Part shown: in pieces, positions 1-6,473 of the stretch
Layout: each line of letters opens with the position of its first letter
Numbering within the stretch: position 1 is the stretch's first letter
Assembly: GCA_031266895.1 (NCBI GenBank)
Contig: JAISAD010000074.1
Location: 1-7,057, forward strand
Length of the DNA stretch: 7,057 bases
Direction: 5' to 3'
Source of the DNA: Bacteroidales bacterium
GTDB lineage: Bacteria; Bacteroidota; Bacteroidia; Bacteroidales; WCHB1-69
Notes under the pieces: model-generated
What the model saw: only the letters and a program-made list of their open reading frames with translations
Database searches by the model: none
What the model was told of the DNA's origin: nothing
Position numbers and translations under genes: made by a program

Positions 1-2847
1 ATTTTTGATTTTATACTGCAGGAAGTAGATAAAGTCGGGATTTTTGGTGGCATCGGGATTGGCCAGGCATATCTCCAGCAGCAGCGCCTGCGGCAGCAGG
101 TTTTGCTCTGCTATTTCCCGCAATACCTTTTCATCTACAAACGGAGATTTCTCAATCAGTTCCTGACGCATTTTCCATACGTCATCTTTCCATTCGCCCT
201 GCACGGCATCCAGCAGCGCCTCGGTATTGTCGCTGTTCATGTGCTGGTTATAGAGGTACTGCAGGGTGTTGGTGCTGTTCCTGAAATGGTGATATGCCGG
301 TTCCAGGGTGCGGTTGTCGGAGGGATTAATGATGCCGTCAGGGATTATGTCGCCTATGGATAGATTTTCAAAATTAATGTGTTCATGCCATATATCAACG
401 CTGTTCATGCTGGGGCAGGTTCTGGGGTTAGCCTGACAGGTTCTGATATTAACAGTGCGAGCCGGCATTTCGCTGGCCTGGGTGCTTCCTGCATATTCCT
501 GGGCATAAGCATAATCGGCGATGTGCCAGGTGGCTCCGGCGGAAAACTGATTGCCGGCAGCTAGTGCATTGGAATTGCCGGCGGCTTGATGATAGGCCAC
601 TCCCTGACCGAAGGCTGTCGAAAATCTGTGCTTGTCAAATCTCAGATCTGCCAGCGAAAAGGGTAAAAGTATAGCGGTGAACTTTGAAAAAACAGTGTCC
701 ACCAGTATATCATACTCCCGGTTGCCGGTGTTTACATTGCAGGAGTAGCGCAGCCCTTCATTAGGGCCGGTTGTGCCGTTAAGTACTCGGTTATACCCTG
801 TAAAATGCTGCGCTACAGTCAAATTGTTAAAGATGTTTCTGTAGCTGCAACTGTTGACGGTACGGCTGTTGATAATGTGGATTCCGGTGGCATTATACAT
901 ATTGCCGGTAAAGCTATTCTCGTACAGGTCGAAAATGGGAGTAGATTCCGTGGCTATTCCCACCGCTCCCCATCTGGGGTACAAATATCTGCCCCAGCCG
1001 ATGTTGAAGTCAGAATTGGTAACGGAAAAATTAGGATAGCCGTGTATTATGACGCCCTGGTTATTGTGGTCAAAATTGATGTGGTCTATCTTGAGCTGGC
1101 CGGTGCCTCCGGTGTTGCCGGTGTACCAGGCCTCTATGGCGGTTTCAAAGCCGGTGAATGTGCCATTGTCGTAGCTGTTGCAGCCGAGCACAACAGGTGC
1201 GGGGCAAAGTTCGCGCCCCTTTACAGTGAGCTGCGTATTAATGGCACGAATGGCTGTAATCCAGGGCAAAAGCAGCTGCTCATTGCCGACATCGCCCGGA
1301 GGAAAGGTGGAGGCTGCATCGCAGGGATAGTTGAAATCGCACTTGATAAAATAGACCATTTTAAGATCCTTTATATCCACCATATAACTGCTTACAGCAT
1401 GGTCGAAATCATAGCTGGGTGTAATCTCGAAGGTGCAGTCGGTGAATGAGGTGGCTCTGTTGCCGCTGCGGGTGTAGGGGGCGAGCGATACCATTTGGGC
1501 ATTGTCGATAAAGCGGGTGCTGCTCACGGAGATATTGCCACCGGTGGTGCCGAGGTCGGCGGAGCCATTGGACAAAAGGGCATAGTTGCGAATGGCGCAT
1601 ACGGCATGCTCAATGGTGGAGCTGTTGCCGATTTGCAGCCACCCCTGCACGCCTAATTCGGTCTGAGCCTTGCTGCTGTTGCCCAGTACTTTAATTCCCG
1701 GCCACATTACTCCGTTGCAGCCACTGGTGAGCGTGCCGCCGTCTATGATGAGACGGCCGCCGCCCTGCACGCGGATGTCGGCGCCGGGTGTGCAGTAAAC
1801 GGGGGCTGTTATTTTCAGTTCGCTGTTCCAGCGGATATTCAGCTCCCTGTCGAGGGTAACGGGCGTATTCCAGATTACATGTTCGTCGTTGTTGATGTCG
1901 AAGTCAGAGGGCAGGGGCGGCAGGGCGGGGTTGCCGGATACTGTGACGTCAAACTTCACCTCCTGATTGTAGCTTAAGTTCGACGGGGTGGCTTTTATCC
2001 ATACCTGCCCCTCAGTTATGGCTCTCACCTGCACGGTGGGCGTGCCCTGTCCCGATACTATTTCCAAGCCGGAGCATGTCCACTGTATGGAGGTGTTATT
2101 CACTCTGTTGGCAGGCAGATGCAGGGTAAAAGTGCCTGTTGCGCACAGAGACATCTCTTTTTCGCCTGTGATGTAGGTTTCGACTTCGTTGATGAGGTAG
2201 GTTACAATATGGTCGTTAAAGCTCACATGCTCCATATTGGCCGAGCTGCCCGACCCGCAATAGCTCTGAAACGGCGTTTTGCCCAATGCTGCCAGATTCA
2301 TGCCCGATATATTGGTGCAGTAGTTCATATTGCCGCTAATATCGAGGGTGCTGGTGACGGGCATAAAACTGTGGCTGGCATTAGTCATGTCAATAGCTTT
2401 AATAAGGTCAGACGCTTTCTTTGCTGCTTCTCTAATTTGTTCAAAAGTATTGTAGGTGCCGCCCGGCGCCGCATCTATGCTGCAATGAGTACCGGCATCT
2501 GCCATGATCCACATTCTGGTTCTCTTTCCAAATACATAAGCAGGTTGAGAAGGAGAAAACATGCCATAAAAAATTTCACAGGTTCCCTGCGAGGGAAACA
2601 GCTGTATTTTTGAAACTCTTATATTGAATCTTGAATCCAACTCTATGGCTTCGGCACATCCCGACAGATTTGAGCTTCCTGTCAGGCTGCCGTTGGCTAC
2701 GGCTATTTTACGCAGATTTTGAGGATAGCCCAAACTGCGCAGGCTTTGATAATAGTGCACATAGTAGGGATGAGCGCCAAAGGCAGAAGGCAGGTTGAGT
2801 GTGCAGGTTTTAAAGGGGGTGATCTGTTCTATCATGGATGAAGCCAT
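1..2847 (-). CDS. C-terminal part of a frameshifted lipase-like/Ig/beta-helix surface protein (runs off left edge)
   Basis: The frame is open from an upstream stop at 2887-2889 to the left window edge without one stop codon. The first in-frame ATG is at 2847 and a second is at 2835. Counting from 2847 it has 949 codons here. Domains in order: the tail of the alpha/beta-hydrolase begun in the upstream gene (residues 1-229), with the segments SLGYPQNLRKIAVANGS and NMEHVSFNDH, whose His207 (codon 2227-2229) is the best catalytic-His candidate; a Bacteroidota-type Ig-like domain (about 230-306, with QWTCSGLEIVSGQGT); a long right-handed beta-helix (about 318-825, many N-G-turn repeats and the WPGIKVLGN signature); and a helical stretch (about 845-949, ending SPFVDEKVLREIAEQ and LLEICLANPD) typical of regions ahead of a type IX secretion sorting domain. 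That sorting domain would lie outside the window and is inferred. With 2832-4283 this is almost certainly one gene. It could instead be a separately translated second polypeptide, since the ATG at 2835 overlaps the upstream stop. Confidence 0.85.
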   Translation of the reverse strand, partial: MASSMIEQITPFKTCTLNLPSAFGAHPYYVHYYQSLRSLGYPQNLRKIAVANGSLTGSSNLSGCAEAIELDSRFNIRVSKIQLFPSQGTCEIFYGMFSPSQPAYVFGKRTRMWIMADAGTHCSIDAAPGGTYNTFEQIREAAKKASDLIKAIDMTNASHSFMPVTSTLDISGNMNYCTNISGMNLAALGKTPFQSYCGSGSSANMEHVSFNDHIVTYLINEVETYITGEKEMSLCATGTFTLHLPANRVNNTSIQWTCSGLEIVSGQGTPTVQVRAITEGQVWIKATPSNLSYNQEVKFDVTVSGNPALPPLPSDFDINNDEHVIWNTPVTLDRELNIRWNSELKITAPVYCTPGADIRVQGGGRLIIDGGTLTSGCNGVMWPGIKVLGNSSKAQTELGVQGWLQIGNSSTIEHAVCAIRNYALLSNGSADLGTTGGNISVSSTRFIDNAQMVSLAPYTRSGNRATSFTDCTFEITPSYDFDHAVSSYMVDIKDLKMVYFIKCDFNYPCDAASTFPPGDVGNEQLLLPWITAIRAINTQLTVKGRELCPAPVVLGCNSYDNGTFTGFETAIEAWYTGNTGGTGQLKIDHINFDHNNQGVIIHGYPNFSVTNSDFNIGWGRYLYPRWGAVGIATESTPIFDLYENSFTGNMYNATGIHIINSRTVNSCSYRNIFNNLTVAQHFTGYNRVLNGTTGPNEGLRYSCNVNTGNREYDILVDTVFSKFTAILLPFSLADLRFDKHRFSTAFGQGVAYHQAAGNSNALAAGNQFSAGATWHIADYAYAQEYAGSTQASEMPARTVNIRTCQANPRTCPSMNSVDIWHEHINFENLSIGDIIPDGIINPSDNRTLEPAYHHFRNSTNTLQYLYNQHMNSDNTEALLDAVQGEWKDDVWKMRQELIEKSPFVDEKVLREIAEQNLLPQALLLEICLANPDATKNPDFIYFLQYKIKN

Positions 2848-4283
2848 ATATACTGCTTTATCAGCATCTGTTTGGCAGCAGGGCAGTTAATAGTACCATT
2901 CCAAACTTTGGAAGCATCTCCTAGCTCTCCGATAGAGCCAAAAAAGTGCATAAAGGCTTGTCCGCCCAGCGAGATGTTGGCGCCCTGGTGCGGCGAGTCG
3001 TAGCTTATCCAAAGCCGGCAATTGTGCCTGCCGTTATTGGTGCGCCAGTCATCGGGATGCTGTTCCATATAGGCCAGGGCGTAGCGGGTAATCTGTCCGC
3101 CCATGCTGGGGCCTACTATTACAATTTGCTCCTTGCTGCCATTGGCCTGCAGCTGAGTGTTAATATCATTAATGGCCTGAATGCAAATCATGGCATTGCG
3201 CTCTATATAGCCGCCCCCGTCAGGAAAATCCAGTATGACCAGGTCGTAGCCTAAATCTCTTAATTGTGTCCCAATATGGTCAGTATTATTGTTATATGCA
3301 AGCAGATTCCAAATGCTTTTTCCTGAAGGATCCGTTCCTCTATAACTGTCAAATGTACGCACATTGCCCGGGTCAAAGCCATCTGCAATCAGTATTGGCT
3401 TTCGCAATATCGGCTTTTGCAGGGTTTCGTCCACATGGGCATAATAGGTCCACATTGTGCCTTCGCTTTGCGCAAAATTGCCCCCTTCGTAGGAATTGGG
3501 CGGAGTAATGATGGAATATATGGGCTTTGATTCTACTAAAGCATAGTTAATATCATTTTCCTCACTTCCCTTGTAGTTAACTTTGGCACGGGCAGTCATT
3601 TGCAGTCCGCTGCTCAGGGTGGCCACAAAGCGCAGGGCATAAGTTCCGGCATGAGCATACTGTACCTGAATATCGGTGCCGGGCCTTACAGGCTGTAATC
3701 CGTTTCCGTCTCCAAAATCAGCCTCCAACTGCACTATGGGATTGCCGGTATTATCAAACTGAAGCTGGCTGTCGAACCGGAATATGAGAAGCGAGTCAAG
3801 CAGGGTGCCGGCTAATGGCGCCGCTATAAAAACAGCCTGTTCCCTGTAGAGCGATGCGGTAACTGCTTTGTTTTCCTGCAAAATGCTGTCCGCATCAAAA
3901 TAGAGCTTTTGTACAGCTACCGCGCTGTCAATTACATTGAAGCGGTAGTGCAGCAGACCTATATTCACAATATTGGGCTCCGGCTGCGCCTGCTTTTCCA
4001 GATCTTCTACCGAAAAGGGTAATCGTGCCGAAGCCATAAAGGCTGCCCTGTACAGCTCGCTGTATGCCTGAATAAAGAGGCCGGCGGTTACCGTGTCTGT
4101 AGCATTGAGATGGTGCAGTCCGGCAAAAGACACCACTCTGTCATAGAGTATGCCTGTGGAGGCGTCTGTTTGCTGCACATTTATCAACAGGCTGTCGAAC
4201 ATTTGGGTGTAAGTTCGTTCTTTCTGAGCATGTAATGCCTGGCTTAACATTACATAAAGTAGTATTATTACTGTCTTTTTCAT
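2832..4283 (-). CDS. N-terminal part of a frameshifted secreted lipase-like alpha/beta-hydrolase
   Basis: This ORF encodes 483 residues. Residues 1-20 form a signal peptide (MKKTVIILL core, probable cleavage in ALHA-Q). The following MFDSLLINV...TGILYDRV looks like the conserved start of large Bacteroidota secreted lipase-like proteins. A PKD/Ig-like segment spans about 165-235 (DFGDGNG at 190-196). The hydrolase domain begins near 295 (PILIADGFDPGN) and has the nucleophile elbow GPSMGG at 391-396, with Ser393 the likely nucleophile, and DSPHQG at 429-434, usual after that strand in lipases. The ORF ends with IKQYIWLHP, inside the domain and before any catalytic His. The missing part continues in the -1 frame (1-2847), so by itself this product should be inactive. 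The start is fixed by the signal peptide. It lies 34 bp downstream of the lipoprotein gene with no promoter seen between, so co-transcription is likely. The substrate is unknown; ester hydrolysis is inferred from the motif only. Confidence 0.85.
   Translation of the reverse strand: MKKTVIILLYVMLSQALHAQKERTYTQMFDSLLINVQQTDASTGILYDRVVSFAGLHHLNATDTVTAGLFIQAYSELYRAAFMASARLPFSVEDLEKQAQPEPNIVNIGLLHYRFNVIDSAVAVQKLYFDADSILQENKAVTASLYREQAVFIAAPLAGTLLDSLLIFRFDSQLQFDNTGNPIVQLEADFGDGNGLQPVRPGTDIQVQYAHAGTYALRFVATLSSGLQMTARAKVNYKGSEENDINYALVESKPIYSIITPPNSYEGGNFAQSEGTMWTYYAHVDETLQKPILRKPILIADGFDPGNVRTFDSYRGTDPSGKSIWNLLAYNNNTDHIGTQLRDLGYDLVILDFPDGGGYIERNAMICIQAINDINTQLQANGSKEQIVIVGPSMGGQITRYALAYMEQHPDDWRTNNGRHNCRLWISYDSPHQGANISLGGQAFMHFFGSIGELGDASKVWNGTINCPAAKQMLIKQYIWLHP
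2835..2886 (-). other. Frameshift zone inside the lipase-like gene, with a TA repeat
   Basis: The upstream frame ends with TGA at 2832-2834. The frame that continues the protein has its last upstream stop (TAA) at 2887-2889. The change of frame must therefore fall between them. The likeliest point is the alternating TATATAT on the minus strand (2852-2846): removing one TA unit joins ...IKQY directly to MASSMIEQITPFK... and restores one frame from 4283 to the window edge. I see no classical X-XXY-YYZ slippery heptamer there. An ATGA overlap (start at 2835, stop at 2832-2834) lies at the end of the zone. Confidence 0.8.
4211..4283 (-). repeat. Signal-peptide leader repeat, copy in the lipase-like gene
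   Basis: The first 73 nt of this gene match the first 73 nt of the gene starting at 5603 with about five differences by eye. The first 60 nt match the leader at 6378 with similarly few differences. Similarity with the 6378 leader goes on to roughly 4180 (shared FDSL-x-INV codons). Confidence 0.85.
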
Positions 4284-4317
4284 TTTTATTGATTTTATTT
4301 ACTTTGTTTTGATTATT

Positions 4318-4839
4318 TTAATTGAATTCACGTAATTCATAAAACAGGGTATCAAGAAAAATAATACCCGTACTGTGAGTAACCTCCTCTACTGTACATG
4401 ATACTCCGTGTAAATTTCTAAATATGTATCCTTCCGGAGCTATTGATGGGTATATTTCATCTCGGACAGTCATACTATATTCTTTCATTATACTCCCATC
4501 AATACTTTTCACAAAACGGCAAATGTATTGCCCCTCCCTGTTTGTGGTAACATAATCTTCATGGTGGGGCACAATACCTCCCATGCCCATATTCAGTTTC
4601 ACAGCAGATTCAACTTCAACTTCTGCATTTTCCAAAGGCACCAGGGAATCGCTTGAATAGCGCAGAAAAACATGGCCTGCTCCCACTACATTGTCGTGGT
4701 ATTTAATGCCTTTTTCAGGTGGTTTCTCGCAGCTTCCCGCCGCAAATAACAGAATTAAAACGATACACAGCACTGCAGCCGTGCCCCTTTTGCAGGCTCC
4801 TTGAGCCTTTTCAAAAAAGAATTTTTTTGTCTTTTTCAT
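4318..4839 (-). CDS. Putative lipoprotein of unknown function
   Basis: The product has 173 residues. The N terminus is strongly basic (MKKTKKFFFEKAQGACKRG), followed by a hydrophobic segment (about 19-35) ending in a lipobox-like LFAAGSC with Cys37 as the candidate lipidated residue. The -3 position is Ala rather than the preferred Leu/Val, and the n-region is long, so lipoprotein processing is likely but not certain. There is no other in-frame Met before residue 84, so the start is well fixed. The mature part is short and probably beta-rich: VPLENAEVEVES (67-78) followed by TTNREGQYICRF (98-109) resembles the pLxnAxVxv...TdxxGxY pattern of transthyretin/carboxypeptidase-regulatory-like folds. 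That is an inference from pattern alone. Its own -7 box lies about 29 bp upstream and the lipase-like gene follows after 34 bp, so it probably heads that operon. It might anchor or assist the neighbouring surface protein. I do not recognise a named family. Confidence 0.75.
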   Translation of the reverse strand: MKKTKKFFFEKAQGACKRGTAAVLCIVLILLFAAGSCEKPPEKGIKYHDNVVGAGHVFLRYSSDSLVPLENAEVEVESAVKLNMGMGGIVPHHEDYVTTNREGQYICRFVKSIDGSIMKEYSMTVRDEIYPSIAPEGYIFRNLHGVSCTVEEVTHSTGIIFLDTLFYELREFN

Positions 4840-4867
4840 ACTACTGTAATATTAATGTTTAAGAGCG

Positions 4868-4875
4868 CAAAAATA
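4868..4875 (-). promoter_or_regulatory. Bacteroidota -7 promoter box for lipoprotein/lipase-like unit
   Basis: The minus strand reads TATTTTTG, a full match to the TAnnTTTG -7 consensus of the Bacteroidota primary sigma factor. It lies 28 bp upstream of the ATG at 4839, between that gene and the stop of the upstream gene at 4905. The expected -33 TTG is not clear; a TTAAC occurs about 20 bp upstream. A transcription start around 4860 would leave a leader of about 20 nt. Confidence 0.6.
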
Positions 4876-4904
4876 CAATTTTATTTAATATGCATGTTAA
4901 GTTT

Positions 4905-5603
4905 TTAATTGCGATTTGGATGTAATTTATTTTTCAAACTGTTAAACCTGTATTGATAGCCTATTTTAATAATGCCTTGTGTTCCAAATCCTAAATCCAT
5001 GCAAAACACATGTTTAACGCCATATTCAAATCCTATAAAATCAATTTGAATAGCAGGGAATACCAGATTATGATCCGTTCTTAAGCTTCCCCACACATAC
5101 AGGTTAATAGTATCTAATGAAATATTATTCGGTTTATGAGTATAAGTTATTCCTGTATGTAAAGATGAATGTAATCGAATATTTTTTCTGTTAAAATAAG
5201 TAACACGATAATTGACTGTGATAGATATGTGATGATACCAGCCTCTATTTTGAACAGGCATAGTTATCTGGGGAGAGGGAGTATAGATAAATTCAGCATA
5301 ACGCGGAAGCCATAAAAAACCGATACCGATGCTGTGCATTTTAGCAATATGATACTGATAAGCAAAATTAAAACTGCCAAAATTATAGGTTAAAATAGGG
5401 CTTTCGTTTCTGCCTTCCTGTTTTGAGTAAGGCAAAAATGGAAAATTAAAAAAACTATGCAATTCGTCTATGGTAAAAATACCGGCAGAAGGTAAAAGGC
5501 CATGGCTTACGCCAATTTCGTGCTTATAAAAAGTTCTTTCTTTCTGAGCATGTAATGCCGTACTTAACATTACACAAAGTAGTATTATTACTGTCTTTTT
5601 CAT
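4905..5603 (-). CDS. Outer-membrane beta-barrel-like protein, downstream tandem paralogue
   Basis: The product has 232 residues. Residues 1-20 are a signal peptide almost identical to those of the two other genes at 6378 and 4283. The mature protein consists of alternating aromatic/hydrophobic stretches separated by short turns (for example ILTYNFGSFNFAYQYHI, SIGIGFLWLPRY, GWYHHISITVNYRVTYF, IIKIGYQYRF), as expected of a small outer-membrane barrel. The GYQYRF strand near the end has the aromatic signature of a last barrel strand. From Asn131 onward it is almost identical to the paralogue at 5632-6378, whereas residues 21-130 have diverged. Its C terminus is longer (NKLHPNRN after NSLK) because of a one-base difference in an A run. 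It lies 28 bp downstream of the paralogue without a visible promoter of its own, so it is probably co-transcribed. Function and ligand are unknown. Confidence 0.8.
   Translation of the reverse strand: MKKTVIILLCVMLSTALHAQKERTFYKHEIGVSHGLLPSAGIFTIDELHSFFNFPFLPYSKQEGRNESPILTYNFGSFNFAYQYHIAKMHSIGIGFLWLPRYAEFIYTPSPQITMPVQNRGWYHHISITVNYRVTYFNRKNIRLHSSLHTGITYTHKPNNISLDTINLYVWGSLRTDHNLVFPAIQIDFIGFEYGVKHVFCMDLGFGTQGIIKIGYQYRFNSLKNKLHPNRN
4919..5213 (-). repeat. Near-identical 3' block of tandem paralogues, copy 1
   Basis: This 295-bp segment covers the last about 90 codons of the gene at 4905-5603. It matches 5624-5919 with about 11 substitutions and one single-base gap, counted by eye. The match runs past the stop codon of the other copy and ends sharply at both sides. 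Confidence 0.85.
5531..5603 (-). repeat. Signal-peptide leader repeat, copy in the downstream paralogue
   Basis: This copy has about four differences in 60 nt from either of the other two leaders. Its match to the lipase-like leader covers 73 nt, to codon 25 (KERT shared), and then ends abruptly. Confidence 0.85.
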
Positions 5604-5623
5604 ATACTATAAATATTAATATT

Positions 5624-5919
5624 GATGTAATTTATTTTTTCAAACTGTTAAACCTGTATTGATAGCCTATTTTAATAATGCCTTGTGTTCCAAATCCTAA
5701 ATCCATGCAAAACACATGCTTAACGCCATATTCAAATCCTATAAAATCAATTTGAATAGCAGGAAATACCAGATCATGATCCGTTCTTAAGACTCCCCAC
5801 ACATACAGGTTAATAGTATCTAATGAAATATTAGTCGATTTATGAGTATAGGTTATTCCTGCATGTAAAGATGAATGTAATCGAATATTTTTCCTGTTAA
5901 AATAGGTAACACGATAATT
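5624..5919 (-). repeat. Near-identical 3' block of tandem paralogues, copy 2
   Basis: This 296-bp segment is the counterpart of 4919-5213. The single extra base sits in the A run just before the stop codon (T run on the plus strand, 5635-5640), so the reading frame ends at once after KK here but continues eight codons in the other copy. Confidence 0.85.
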
Positions 5920-6378
5920 AATGTTCAAAGCGACGTGATGATACCAGCCTTGTTCGACACGATTAAAATTGAAATAGACAACGCGCGGCTTCCACAAAAG
6001 AACAACCCCCAAACTGTGCCATTTGTTAAAATGATACTGATAACCCAGATTAAATGCCCCCAAATTATGTGTTAATTTTATTGTTTTAGTTGTATTTTGC
6101 ACTATCGCATGAAATAGGAAAGGTGAGATAAAATCAAGATAATAATATAATTCATCTGTTACAAACAGACCGGCAGAGCCAAAACCGCTCCAAAAAAAGT
6201 TAATTTCATGCTTACAAAAATTTGATTTTTCAAGATTTGCGGGCAAAAGATTGTTTGCTGCTCCAGGCAGCACGTTTATAAACAGGCTGTCAAACGCTTG
6301 GGGATCAGTCCTGTCTGTCTGGGCATATAATGCCGTACTCAACATTACAGAAAGTAGTATTATTACTGTCTTTTTCAT
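5632..6378 (-). CDS. Outer-membrane beta-barrel-like protein, upstream tandem paralogue
   Basis: The product has 248 residues with a signal peptide at 1-20 (cleavage probably in ALYA-Q). Residues 21-36 (TDRTDPQAFDSLFINV) resemble the N terminus of the lipase-like protein encoded at 4283 (KERTYTQMFDSLLINV), not the sister gene at 5603. The rest resembles the sister: KHEI at 56-59, then barrel-like alternating strands (HNLGAFNLGYQYHF, SLGVVLLWKPRVVYFNF, GWYHHVALNINYRVTYF), and from Asn154 to NSLK a nearly identical tail ending GYQYRF. It ends with KK directly after NSLK... where the sister reads on. The start follows a good -7 box by about 31 bp. It is the first gene of a probable two-gene unit. 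An envelope location is supported by signal peptide and strand pattern; function is unknown. Confidence 0.8.
   Translation of the reverse strand: MKKTVIILLSVMLSTALYAQTDRTDPQAFDSLFINVLPGAANNLLPANLEKSNFCKHEINFFWSGFGSAGLFVTDELYYYLDFISPFLFHAIVQNTTKTIKLTHNLGAFNLGYQYHFNKWHSLGVVLLWKPRVVYFNFNRVEQGWYHHVALNINYRVTYFNRKNIRLHSSLHAGITYTHKSTNISLDTINLYVWGVLRTDHDLVFPAIQIDFIGFEYGVKHVFCMDLGFGTQGIIKIGYQYRFNSLKK
6275..6378 (-). repeat. Signal-peptide leader repeat, copy in the upstream paralogue
   Basis: The signal-peptide codons match those at 5603 and 4283. Beyond them the similarity continues for about 40 nt only with the lipase-like gene (CAGCCTGTT and neighbouring bases encoding FDSLFINV against FDSLLINV), for a total of about 100 nt. 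Confidence 0.75.
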
Positions 6379-6409
6379 TATTGATTAGTTTAATTTGATA
6401 ATTAAAGTG

Positions 6410-6417
6410 CAAAAATA
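6410..6417 (-). promoter_or_regulatory. Bacteroidota -7 promoter box for the outer-membrane paralogue pair
   Basis: The minus strand reads TATTTTTG, identical to the box at 4868-4875 and in a similar context (TTG just before it, GC-CT just after, and TTAAC about 18 bp upstream). It lies 31 bp ahead of the ATG at 6378. No similar box is seen in the 28-bp gap between the two paralogues, so it probably serves both. Confidence 0.6.
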
Positions 6418-6473
6418 CAACTTTTTTGATTGCGCGTTAAAGGTTTTATTATTTTGGGCGTTTTTTTAAAAAT

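Noticed and set aside
103..564. Two short plus-strand ORFs (103-363 and 379-564)
   Set aside because: Both are shadows of the C-terminal region of the minus-strand gene, which is open and protein-like throughout.
805..1449. Plus-strand ORF of 214 codons
   Set aside because: It is antisense to the beta-helix part of the large minus-strand gene, has low-complexity valine/alanine/glycine-rich content from reversed N/G-rich codons, and has no recognisable domain.
2119..2613. Plus-strand ORF of 164 codons
   Set aside because: It lies opposite the hydrolase tail and Ig-like domain, which are clearly coding on the minus strand. It has no domain or start context of its own.
2840..2886. Programmed -1 ribosomal frameshift signal
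   Set aside because: The required shift is -1, but no classical slippery heptamer is seen in the zone, nor an obvious strong hairpin just after it. A TA indel explains it more simply, though recoding is not excluded.
2946..3508. Plus-strand ORFs opposite the hydrolase domain
   Set aside because: The minus strand here encodes GPSMGG and DSPHQG in a long frame; the plus-strand translations carry no recognisable features.
4284..4317. Separate promoter for the lipase-like gene
   Set aside because: The 34-bp gap is A/T-rich but has no TAnnTTTG box on the minus strand, so read-through from the lipoprotein gene is the simpler view.
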